Below, in pieces: positions 43,872 through 51,681 of a stretch of 64,000 bases of DNA; position 1 is the first letter of the stretch; each line of letters starts with the position of its first letter. This DNA comes from an uncultured Allomuricauda sp. (GTDB lineage Bacteria; Bacteroidota; Bacteroidia; Flavobacteriales; Flavobacteriaceae): assembly GCF_947499585.1 (NCBI RefSeq), contig NZ_CANMOO010000001.1, positions 558,001 through 622,000 on the forward strand. Direction: 5' to 3'. Both the position numbers and the translations under genes were made by a program. Below the pieces are notes generated by a model, which was not told the origin of the DNA, did no database searches, and was given only the letters and a program-made list of their open reading frames with translations.

Positions 43872-43898
43872 AAAGGGCTTGCCAATGGCAAGCCCTTT
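43872..43898 (-). terminator. Terminator of the DUF2141 gene
   Basis: Arms AAAGGGCTTGCCA (43872-43884) and TGGCAAGCCCTTT (43886-43898) form a long perfect inverted repeat, followed on the minus strand by a T-rich stretch, 25 bp after the gene. Confidence 0.85.
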
Positions 43899-43922
43899 AT
43901 TTGATTGATGAATTATTGTGTG

Positions 43923-44342
43923 TTAGAATCTAATTTCAAATTCTAAATCTTCTCCATTAGTTTCAAATTTTGCTGTTGAAAAATTAGGTGGTCCAGAGGA
44001 CATTGCATTACCAGATAGTCCGTAGCTTTCTTTTGGCATTCCGTTTTCCTCAAAATCCATTCTACGATTTTCATTCACATCATGTAGCGCCATGATTGCA
44101 TAGGTGCCTTGAGGTACATTTTCAAAAGTGAAGGATACAGCTCCGTTTTCAATAGTACCTTCTAAATTCTGGATACCAGGCCCTTTCATAAATGTATCGG
44201 CAGTATGCAGACTGACCATTACCTTACCTTCATTACTGGTAATATTGTTAATAGCAACTTTGATGTTGGTACTGGTGGCTTCTTGTGCGTTACTTAAAAA
44301 GCTTACTAGGATAAGAGCTAACGTTAGTGTTACAGTTTTCAT
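43923..44342 (-). CDS. DUF2141 secreted protein
   Basis: 139 aa. Signal peptide ending near SNAQ (about 20). DUF2141 core: IKVAINNITSNEGKVMVSLHTADTF, GAVSFTFENVPQGTYAIMALHDVNENRRMDF and GLSGNAMSSGPPNFSTAKF. It is periplasmic or extracellular. It is divergent from a TonB-dependent receptor gene 210 bp away, a common pairing in Bacteroidetes; its role is unproven. Confidence 0.92.
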   Translation of the reverse strand: MKTVTLTLALILVSFLSNAQEATSTNIKVAINNITSNEGKVMVSLHTADTFMKGPGIQNLEGTIENGAVSFTFENVPQGTYAIMALHDVNENRRMDFEENGMPKESYGLSGNAMSSGPPNFSTAKFETNGEDLEFEIRF

Positions 44343-44498
44343 AATGATTGTTTTTGATGTTATTGATACCCCAAATCTCCTACAAAGCTGTTTGTTTCAA
44401 AATTTCAATCTACCGAAGTGTCATTTTTTTGGACTGAATTGTGATTTAAAAATGGATGAACAATTCATCATTAAAAATCCACAGTTGAGCATTGTTGA

Positions 44499-44530
44499 TT
44501 GGTGCGGCAAAACACATAGGGGCATTTTTG
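44499..44530 (+). promoter_or_regulatory. Candidate promoter of the TonB receptor
   Basis: TTG at 44499-44501 and CATTTTTG at 44523-44530 (one mismatch to TAnnTTTG) are separated by 21 bp, in the Bacteroidetes range, 22 nt before the start codon. Confidence 0.35.
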
Positions 44531-44552
44531 TGGCATCAAATAACGAACAGTC

Positions 44553-46715
44553 ATGAAAAACCAACTTTTTTTACTTATCACTTTATTTAATTTCAGTTTT
44601 TTAGTAGCACAAACAACAGTTTCAGGAGTTGTCACAGATTCAAAGAATAATCCAATTGCAGGAGCCAATGTATATTTAGAAGGTACTTATGATGGAGCCT
44701 CTACTGATGAGAATGGTAAGTTCAATTTTGAAAGCACAGAAACGGGAACTCAAACTTTAGTAGTTTCTATGTTATCTTATGACCCCCATTATGAAATTGG
44801 TGATATCACCTATTTTAAAGATATCAAAATCAGTTTAGTAGAATCGATAAATGCTTTGACCGGAGTAACTTTGACCGCTGGTACTTTTGAGGCTGGTGAT
44901 AATTCCAAAGTCTCTGTATTAAAACCATTGGATATTGTTACAACTGCCGGTGCTGTTGGTGATTTTGTGGCGGCATTACAAACTTTACCGGGTACAACAT
45001 CTGTAAATGAGGACGGAAGACTTTTTGTTCGTGGTGGTGAAGCAGGGGAGACCCAGGTGTTTATAGATGGCTTACGGGTTTTTCAACCGTTTAATGCAAC
45101 GGCTAACAATATTCCAACAAGGGGACGGTTTTCCCCATTCCTTTTCAAGGGAATTACTTTTAGTACAGGGGGCTACTCGGCAGAATATGGGCAAGCATTA
45201 TCCAGTGTGTTGTTATTGAATACAACAGATGTTCCCGTTCAAGAAAAGACAGATATTTCCATTATGTCTGTTGGCGGGGGACTCGGGCATACAAAAATTT
45301 GGGGCGATCAGTCTTTAAGCATAAATACATCTTACATAAATCTTGCACCTTATGAGTCCCTTATACCTTCTAACCAAGGGGTAAGGTGGAATAGCCCTTA
45401 TGAGTCCTTAGCTGGGGAAGCTGTATTTAGAAGCAAGGGGGATAAAAGTATGTTTAAACTCTATTCAGGTTTTAACTATGCCAATTTGGATATAGAGCAG
45501 GAGGATATCAATTTTGAAGATTTTGTACAGTTTAAATTGAAGAATAACAACCTATATTTTAATTCATCATATAAGTACTTTTTTGAAAATGATTGGAGCT
45601 TGACTTCAGGAGCCGCTGTTTCCTGGGATACCAATGACATTGGGTTACAACAAGATAATATTGACACTAAAGAAACGGCTTCCCATATAAAGGTTAAGGC
45701 CAAAAAAATCTTTAGCAGTAGATTTAATCTGAATTTTGGTTCGGAGTTTTTTATAACTAACTATGATGAGACATTTAGTGCTCCTGATGGTTTTGTTTTT
45801 GAGAGCAATTATGAAGACAAGCTATGGGCTGGGTTTGCTGAAACAGACATCTTTTTAAGCAACCAGTTTGCCATGAAGTTAGGAATAAGAGGAGAGCACA
45901 GTTCATTGCTTGAAGATTTTACAATTTCACCTCGAGTGTCTCTAGCATATAAACCTGGTGACAAGGGCCAATTTTCATTGGCGTATGGCGACTTTTATCA
46001 AAACCCATTAACTGAGGTTGTCAAGTTTGGCCAACCTGTAGGTTCTGAAAAAACATCACACTATATCTTAAACTATCAATACGTTGGAGATGGTAAAACT
46101 TTTAGGGCCGAGACCTATTATAAGGATTATGATAATTTGATAAAGTATGACACGGAGTTACCACAGTTCGATTCCTCTTTTGAGAATTCAGGTAGTGGAT
46201 ATGCAGCTGGGTTGGATATATTCTGGAGAGATAACAAAAGCATTAAGTCCTTGGATTACTGGGTTTCCTATTCCTATTTGAACACTGAGAGGGATTATAG
46301 GAACTTTGAAGAAAGAGCGACTCCTAATTTTGCACCAAAGCATAATTTATCTATTGTTACTAAATATTGGGTAGAAAAATTAAGGTCACAAGTAGGGCTT
46401 TCATATTCTTATGGCTCAGGAAGACCTTATAACAACCCAAATACACCAGAGTTTTTGGCGGAAAAGACCAAGGCCTTCAATAATGTAAGCTTCAATTGGG
46501 CATATTTGATCGATCAACAAAAGATCCTCTATTTTTCCGTGAACAATGTTTTAGGGTTCAACAACATCAATAACTATCAATACGCAAACACTCCAAATAT
46601 GGATGGCGTTTTTGATAGACAGACTATTAGACCGGCCGCAGACAGCTTCTTTTTTGTAGGTTTCTTTTGGACTATAAGTAATGACGGTAAAAGTAATCAG
46701 TTAGATAACCTTTAG
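44553..46715 (+). CDS. TonB-dependent receptor with carboxypeptidase-like domain
   Basis: 720 aa. Signal peptide (about 1-18, FLVAQ), carboxypeptidase-like regulatory domain (about 20-105, SGVVTDSKNNPIAGANVYLEG), plug (about 125-235, PGTTSVNEDGRLFVRGGEAGETQVFIDG, GGYSAEYGQALSS) and a barrel. The compact size resembles siderophore/vitamin-type receptors rather than SusC, and no SusD follows. The convergent DoxX gene ends 13 bp away. DUF2141 is divergent. The ligand is unknown. Confidence 0.93.
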   Translation: MKNQLFLLITLFNFSFLVAQTTVSGVVTDSKNNPIAGANVYLEGTYDGASTDENGKFNFESTETGTQTLVVSMLSYDPHYEIGDITYFKDIKISLVESINALTGVTLTAGTFEAGDNSKVSVLKPLDIVTTAGAVGDFVAALQTLPGTTSVNEDGRLFVRGGEAGETQVFIDGLRVFQPFNATANNIPTRGRFSPFLFKGITFSTGGYSAEYGQALSSVLLLNTTDVPVQEKTDISIMSVGGGLGHTKIWGDQSLSINTSYINLAPYESLIPSNQGVRWNSPYESLAGEAVFRSKGDKSMFKLYSGFNYANLDIEQEDINFEDFVQFKLKNNNLYFNSSYKYFFENDWSLTSGAAVSWDTNDIGLQQDNIDTKETASHIKVKAKKIFSSRFNLNFGSEFFITNYDETFSAPDGFVFESNYEDKLWAGFAETDIFLSNQFAMKLGIRGEHSSLLEDFTISPRVSLAYKPGDKGQFSLAYGDFYQNPLTEVVKFGQPVGSEKTSHYILNYQYVGDGKTFRAETYYKDYDNLIKYDTELPQFDSSFENSGSGYAAGLDIFWRDNKSIKSLDYWVSYSYLNTERDYRNFEERATPNFAPKHNLSIVTKYWVEKLRSQVGLSYSYGSGRPYNNPNTPEFLAEKTKAFNNVSFNWAYLIDQQKILYFSVNNVLGFNNINNYQYANTPNMDGVFDRQTIRPAADSFFFVGFFWTISNDGKSNQLDNL

Positions 46716-46728
46716 TCCAAAACTAGAT

Positions 46729-47151
46729 TTACTTCTGCATTTTTAGATAATAATCCGCAGAGTGTTTTCCAGACCCATAGACCAAGAAAAAAATGCACAC
46801 TAATAATGCGATAGTGGCCAAAATTAAGTTCGAAGTGTTCATTTCTCCCAGGAAATTGGTTAAAACAGCACCAAATAAAATAGGTAACTGGGCAAAAACC
46901 GCCCATCTGGTCAATAAACCAACAACAATTAAAAAACCACCTAGAAAATGAGCAGGTGCTATATAGTGCAAAAGAATCATACCACCTGGCATTTCTTGGA
47001 ATGGCCTTACCACCTCGGCCATCTGTTCATGATTGGTCATAAATTCCACTCCCTTTAAAAAAAGAAAAACTCCAAGGGCAACACGTACTAAATCCAGAGG
47101 ATAATATGTATGAGAGTTGGCCCATTTGTTCAAATTCTTTACTGTTCCCAT
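46729..47151 (-). CDS. DoxX family membrane protein
   Basis: 140 aa with four predicted membrane helices (about 22-40, 60-80, 85-105, 110-130), and the DoxX-type opening YPLDLVRVALGVFLFLKGVEFM and AHFLGGFLIVVGLLTRWAVFAQLPIL. It is an inner-membrane protein of uncertain function; in other bacteria DoxX proteins act in redox or respiratory stress contexts. It is transcribed alone. Confidence 0.88.
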   Translation of the reverse strand: MGTVKNLNKWANSHTYYPLDLVRVALGVFLFLKGVEFMTNHEQMAEVVRPFQEMPGGMILLHYIAPAHFLGGFLIVVGLLTRWAVFAQLPILFGAVLTNFLGEMNTSNLILATIALLVCIFFLVYGSGKHSADYYLKMQK

Positions 47152-47305
47152 GGCTAAAAAATTTACAAAGTGAATTTTATAATATACTCATTTTTAATGA
47201 GATATGAAAATTATATACTTATAATTAATGTGGAGATTTATGCTGATGCGAATGCTAAAATGAATGTAATGAGCACAAACTTTTTATATACTACCTTTAA
47301 TCAGC

Positions 47306-48394
47306 ATGCTACATCCTAAATATATTAGATATGGTAAGCAGGCAATGTTATTTGCCTGTATTTGGTTGTTGTTTGGCTTTGTCTATAGTATGATAGAGCA
47401 AGGGATTCTTGGTAGTTTGGATTATTATCCATCTACAAGAAACCGGTACGATTTTAAGAGCTCCCTTATATATTCAAGTTTTGGAAGTTTTCTTATTGGG
47501 TTTGTTCACGGTTGGGTAGAAGTATCTTGGTTGAACAAAAAATTTAGCAACACCCCGCTTTGGGTCAAAATTGTACTAAAAACTTCATTTTACTTGCTCT
47601 TTATCATTTTGTTTCTTAGCATATTGTCCTTGGCAATAAATTCAAATCGCTTTGAAGCCTCACCACTTAGTCCAGAAGTATTGCAAAGTCTCTGGCTTTT
47701 TATTGGTAATTTCTCTTTTTGGAGTGTGGTAATTTTTATTGCATTCGGTTTAACTGTTGCAATGCTTTTTGCGGAACTGGCTTCATACTTGGGGGGCAAT
47801 GTTTTCCTAAACTTTCTATTTGGAAAATACCATACACCTAAAAAGGAAACCAGAATTTTCATGTTTTTAGATATGAAATCTTCCACTACCATTGCGGAAA
47901 AAATAGGCCATGCCAAATATTTTGAATTATTGAAGGATTGCTATGCAGATATGTCTAATGCTATCTTGGAGACTTCAGGAGAAATCTATCAATATGTGGG
48001 TGACGAAATTGTAGTCTCTTGGCCCGAAAAAGTAGGACTGTACAAAAATAATTGTATAGAATGCTTCTCTCTTATATCACATACTTTTGAAGAAAGAAAA
48101 GCCTATTACATGAAAAAATACAGAGATGCACCGTTATTTAAAGCAGGGTTTCATGTGGGATTAGTGACTACTGGAGAAATTGGAATTGTAAAAAAGGAAA
48201 TTATCTATACAGGAGATGTTTTAAACACTACAGCTAGGATACAAGGAGAATGTAATACTTATAAAACAGTGGTTTTGGTTTCTGAGCAACTAGTAATAAA
48301 ATTAGATAACGATGAATCTTTTCAGTTTAACAAAATTGCCAAATTACTATTGCGCGGTAAAAAGGAGCTGATTCAGCTGTATACTATAAATTAA
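47306..48394 (+). CDS. Membrane-bound class III adenylate/guanylate cyclase-like protein
   Basis: 362 aa. Four membrane helices in the first 170 residues, then a class III cyclase domain (about 180-360). Metal-binding D189 (FMFLDMKSS) and D233 (QYVGDEIVVSW) are present, as are the transition-state pair N307 and R311 (GDVLNTTARIQ). At the position usually held by the purine-specifying Lys, four residues before D233, this protein has Gln229. It should make a cyclic nucleotide, but the choice of ATP or GTP is uncertain. No receiver or PAS sensor is seen. It is transcribed alone. Confidence 0.87.
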   Translation: MLHPKYIRYGKQAMLFACIWLLFGFVYSMIEQGILGSLDYYPSTRNRYDFKSSLIYSSFGSFLIGFVHGWVEVSWLNKKFSNTPLWVKIVLKTSFYLLFIILFLSILSLAINSNRFEASPLSPEVLQSLWLFIGNFSFWSVVIFIAFGLTVAMLFAELASYLGGNVFLNFLFGKYHTPKKETRIFMFLDMKSSTTIAEKIGHAKYFELLKDCYADMSNAILETSGEIYQYVGDEIVVSWPEKVGLYKNNCIECFSLISHTFEERKAYYMKKYRDAPLFKAGFHVGLVTTGEIGIVKKEIIYTGDVLNTTARIQGECNTYKTVVLVSEQLVIKLDNDESFQFNKIAKLLLRGKKELIQLYTIN

Positions 48395-48395
48395 A

Positions 48396-48866
48396 CTACA
48401 AATCCAATTCCATTTGAATATCGCTTCGCTCATAAGGGGAAGTGGCTCCAACAATTTCGGTAAACCCCAATTTATGATACAGACTAATCGCAGGCTTTAA
48501 CACTCTATTACTTTCCAAGTATATTCTTTTTGCTCCTAAGGATTTTGCTTTTTCAATGATATGGTTGCCCAGTAGCTTTCCTATCCCATTCCCTTGAGCT
48601 TTTGGAGAAACTCCCATTTTTGCCAGTTCATAATCAAATCCTTCATGTGTACTTTTTATTAAAGCGCATACACCAACGGCCTCATCATTATGCAAGGCGA
48701 CTGCGATGTAACCTCCCTTGTCCAAAATGTATTCTTTGGGATGGTTGAGCGAAATTTGGTCCATTTCCTCCATCTTAAAGTATTTGGTTATCCATTCTTC
48801 ATTTAAAGTTTTAAATGCAGTGCTATAAACTTCAGAAAAGGGAACTATTTTAGGTAACCCACTCAT
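48396..48866 (-). CDS. GNAT family N-acetyltransferase
   Basis: 156 aa from the ATG at 48866; the frame extends to 48899 but MSGLPKIVPFSE is the natural start. Acetyl-CoA loop MGVSPKAQGNGIGKLLGNHIIEKAKSLG (R/Q-x-x-G-x-G/A pattern) and ESNRVLKPAISLYHKLGFTEI are typical of GNAT. It is cytoplasmic, substrate unknown. The stop is 2 bp from the convergent cyclase stop. Confidence 0.93.
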   Translation of the reverse strand: MSGLPKIVPFSEVYSTAFKTLNEEWITKYFKMEEMDQISLNHPKEYILDKGGYIAVALHNDEAVGVCALIKSTHEGFDYELAKMGVSPKAQGNGIGKLLGNHIIEKAKSLGAKRIYLESNRVLKPAISLYHKLGFTEIVGATSPYERSDIQMELDL

Positions 48867-48899
48867 AATATGTGGCAAAAAAATGGTTATGAAGAACAA

Positions 48900-49176
48900 A
48901 AATAGGGAGAAATCAAGAAGAATTTGTTGGAAAGTAAATCTATCAAGAATACTTTTTTAGAAGAAAACAGCCAATTTTTTTTGATTAATTACGTTTATAA
49001 TCAGGCAAACCCTGTGTTTTAACGATAAAATTGGGTTTTTGCCGATAAAAAACGTATTATTACATTAAAGTTAATAGTAAAACTCTTACAAGCATCCCAA
49101 ATCTTGCTAATGAGACTAGACATAAAAAACATACCTGGTTCCCTCAGGTTATTTAACCTACAAACACCATTTAGCT
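48900..49176. other. 277-bp intergenic region before porP-like gene
   Basis: AT-rich; an imperfect dyad GGCAAACCC...GGGTTTTTGCC spans about 49002-49044. No gene, and no clear promoter match. Confidence 0.35.
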
Positions 49177-50955
49177 ATGGACGTAAAACTACCCCTATTT
49201 TGCAAAGCCATCAGTCTGTTCCGTTTTGAACGGATTTTCTATCTTATTATACCATGTTTGTTTTTCGGCGAAGTAACTGCGCAGGAGAACAATCCGTATG
49301 TCAGCTATGATGTGCCTTTCCAGAACTTATTAAAATTCAATAGGTTTTTGATTAATCCTACTTTCTCTGCAGTAAGAGAGGATAAGTCATATGTAAACCT
49401 TTTTCATAGAAGTCAAGGTTCTGATTTTAACGACAACAACCAAAATTACTTTTTAAGCTATAGTGGTAAGATTAATGACCGCGTTGGTTTGGGAGTAAGC
49501 CTCTATAATCAACAAGAAGGTGTTATTTCTAATCTGGGCGTTATGGCCAACTATTCTCATGGTATTCAATTAGGTCAAAAAAGCAACCTTAGCTTTGGGG
49601 TTAACATTCCTTACTATGTAAGTAGTTTTGATCCAGATAGGGCTATTGCTTTGGATGATGACCCTTTGTTGAACGATGCAACACAGAATTCCATTATATC
49701 ATTTCAGCCAGGACTTAATCTTTCTTTAGGAAAGTTTGATTTTGGGATATTTGCGCAAAATTTAGTTGATTACAACATTAAATCTGGAAAATCCTTGACC
49801 GATTTTAACGAAAAGACGTTTTCGGGACATATCCAATTTGCCCATGAGTTTGAAAACGGTGCTGGGGTTTTTGAAGATGGAAGATTACTTCCTCTGGCAA
49901 GAGCTCGGTTTGAAGGGGATGAAGACCCAATTTTTGGAGGAGGTCTTATTTTGGATTTGCCCAAATTGGGATGGATTCAAGGTGGGTACGACCAGTTGTA
50001 TGGAGCTTCCGCGGGAACAGGGTTTAATTTGAACAGAAGACTTTCATTCGGTTACAATTTTGAAAAGAACTTAAATAACAATCTTATTGATTTAGGGGTA
50101 ACCCATGAGATTTCCATTGCATTCTCTTTTGTTCCGTCACTCACAAGAAACACTTTAGCTTCTAATGAGGAAGGGTCTACACAGAAACCTATAGAAGGAA
50201 CTTTTGTGGCTGATATCAAGGAGAGTAAAAAATCAAAAAAGAACAAACTGAATGCTGAAACTACGCTAAGGCCAACAAATAAGGAAGATTTAGCTTTTTG
50301 GGAAGAGCAGGTTAAAACCTTAAAAGCGCAGCAAGATGATAACTACGCAGTAATCAGTGAATTGATTTTTAAAATGGATTCATTGGAACAAAATAGACAG
50401 CGCGATTTAGAAAAACGTTTTGAAATGGTGATGCGTATGGTAAAGCGCAAGACGGATAGCGACTTACCTGATATTGAGGCCAACGCGCAAAAATTGTATT
50501 TGGCAAAAAATGAGGATTTAGATTCCATTGCCAAAACTTTTGAAACAACGAGTTTGGCCGAAAATTCAAACACCAAAAAAATACAACGGAAGACAGAGAA
50601 GAAGAAAGAGAACGGAGCTTTTACAGGAGGAGCCTTTAAACCAATTGAAAAATTCATCAATTTAGATGGAGTGGGAAAAGGACATTACATTGTAGCTAAC
50701 GTTTTTAAAAATGAACGTTACCTAAAAAGCTTCATGGAAAAACTTAAAGCCAAAGGCTTAAATGTAGAATCATTCAAAAACCCTGATAACAATCTAAATT
50801 ATGTGTATCTGGCAAAATATCAAGAAAACGAAGATGCCTATGCTGCTTACCGTTCACAAATGAAAGGTAAGTATACAGACGAAATTTGGATTATGCATGT
50901 AGATAACCCACGCTATTCTAACTGGGCAGATACTAAGTATCAAGACAATGAGTAA
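49177..50955 (+). CDS. PorP/SprF family type IX secretion-associated outer membrane protein with SPOR-like tail
   Basis: 592 aa. Signal peptide (about 15-36, EVTAQ). The PorP/SprF barrel covers about 37-325 (FNRFLINPTFSAVRED, FHRSQ, GVSLYNQQEGVISNLGV, SPSLT-like end). A charged coiled-coil linker follows (about 335-475), then a C-terminal domain (about 500-590, GHYIVANVFKNERYLKSFMEKLKAKGLNVESF) of SPOR-like type that may bind peptidoglycan. PorP/SprF proteins anchor type IX secretion cargo. No giant adhesin gene precedes it, so this is an orphan copy. Confidence 0.87.
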   Translation: MDVKLPLFCKAISLFRFERIFYLIIPCLFFGEVTAQENNPYVSYDVPFQNLLKFNRFLINPTFSAVREDKSYVNLFHRSQGSDFNDNNQNYFLSYSGKINDRVGLGVSLYNQQEGVISNLGVMANYSHGIQLGQKSNLSFGVNIPYYVSSFDPDRAIALDDDPLLNDATQNSIISFQPGLNLSLGKFDFGIFAQNLVDYNIKSGKSLTDFNEKTFSGHIQFAHEFENGAGVFEDGRLLPLARARFEGDEDPIFGGGLILDLPKLGWIQGGYDQLYGASAGTGFNLNRRLSFGYNFEKNLNNNLIDLGVTHEISIAFSFVPSLTRNTLASNEEGSTQKPIEGTFVADIKESKKSKKNKLNAETTLRPTNKEDLAFWEEQVKTLKAQQDDNYAVISELIFKMDSLEQNRQRDLEKRFEMVMRMVKRKTDSDLPDIEANAQKLYLAKNEDLDSIAKTFETTSLAENSNTKKIQRKTEKKKENGAFTGGAFKPIEKFINLDGVGKGHYIVANVFKNERYLKSFMEKLKAKGLNVESFKNPDNNLNYVYLAKYQENEDAYAAYRSQMKGKYTDEIWIMHVDNPRYSNWADTKYQDNE

Positions 50956-50963
50956 TTAATTTT

Positions 50964-51575
50964 TCAGTCTTTGGAATCACCCATCTTTTGTGCAATCGCT
51001 TGACTACCCACATCTTGTCTCTCTGCAAGTTCCGAAGCGATTTTGGGATGGTCTTCAACCCGTGTTTGCGAAAGTTTAAATGCAGCTTGAATATCAGTGA
51101 TTTCAATCTGAAAACCTATTATTCCTTTAACCTGTCTTAGGGTTTTAGGAGACATATCATGAAGGGAAATAGGATTTTTAGAGCCCTTTTCATACTTATC
51201 CACCAATTTGTGAAGAGATGCCATGGTTTCGTCTTCGTCAAGAATTTTCAATTTTCCATATACATGCACAGCTATATAATTCCAAGTAGGCACTTCCTCT
51301 TCCTTATACCAAGAAGAAGATACATAAGCATGAGGACCATTAAAAATACATAGGACTTCCGTACTAGCATCAAAAGATTTTCCTTGAGGGTTAGCTTTAG
51401 CTATATGACCCACCAGAATATCTTTTCCCTTATTGTCTTTATCCAGTTCCAAAGGAATATGGGAAGCCCAAGGTTTTGCATCAACTTGGTTTACCAAAAT
51501 ACCAAAACTGTTATGAAGCAGGAAATCTTTGACTTCTGTTAAGTTTTCGTTTTTATAATAATGGGGAATGTACAT
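50964..51575 (-). CDS. FMN-binding PaiB family protein
   Basis: 203 aa, family-typical. Begins MYIPHYYKNENLTEVKDFLLHNSFGILV and includes KPWASHIPLELD, GHIAKANPQ, VLCIFNGPHAYVSSSWY, VPTWNYIAVHVYGKL and GIIGFQIEIT. PaiB-like flavin-reductase-fold proteins are classed as negative transcriptional regulators in Bacillus, though binding to FMN is the firmer prediction. It is downstream and convergent with the PorP-like gene (8 bp). Confidence 0.92.
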   Translation of the reverse strand: MYIPHYYKNENLTEVKDFLLHNSFGILVNQVDAKPWASHIPLELDKDNKGKDILVGHIAKANPQGKSFDASTEVLCIFNGPHAYVSSSWYKEEEVPTWNYIAVHVYGKLKILDEDETMASLHKLVDKYEKGSKNPISLHDMSPKTLRQVKGIIGFQIEITDIQAAFKLSQTRVEDHPKIASELAERQDVGSQAIAQKMGDSKD

Positions 51576-51681
51576 TTTGGAAATTTAATTTTAGAAAACA
51601 CTATGGTCTTCATGCATTGGCATGAAATTGTATATGACTAGAAAAATAGTTTTCGAATTTATTTGAAAACCGTTTATTTGG

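Larger units (their letters stand above)
43605..43922. other. 318-bp intergenic region upstream of oxyR
   Basis: No gene is seen. It holds a LysR-type T-N11-A dyad (43637-43653), some AT-rich sequence and the terminator of the DUF2141 gene. Confidence 0.5.

Noticed and set aside
44128..44556. 142-aa plus-strand frame opposite DUF2141
   Set aside because: Antisense to a recognised secreted protein and overlaps the promoter region of the TonB receptor; no motif.
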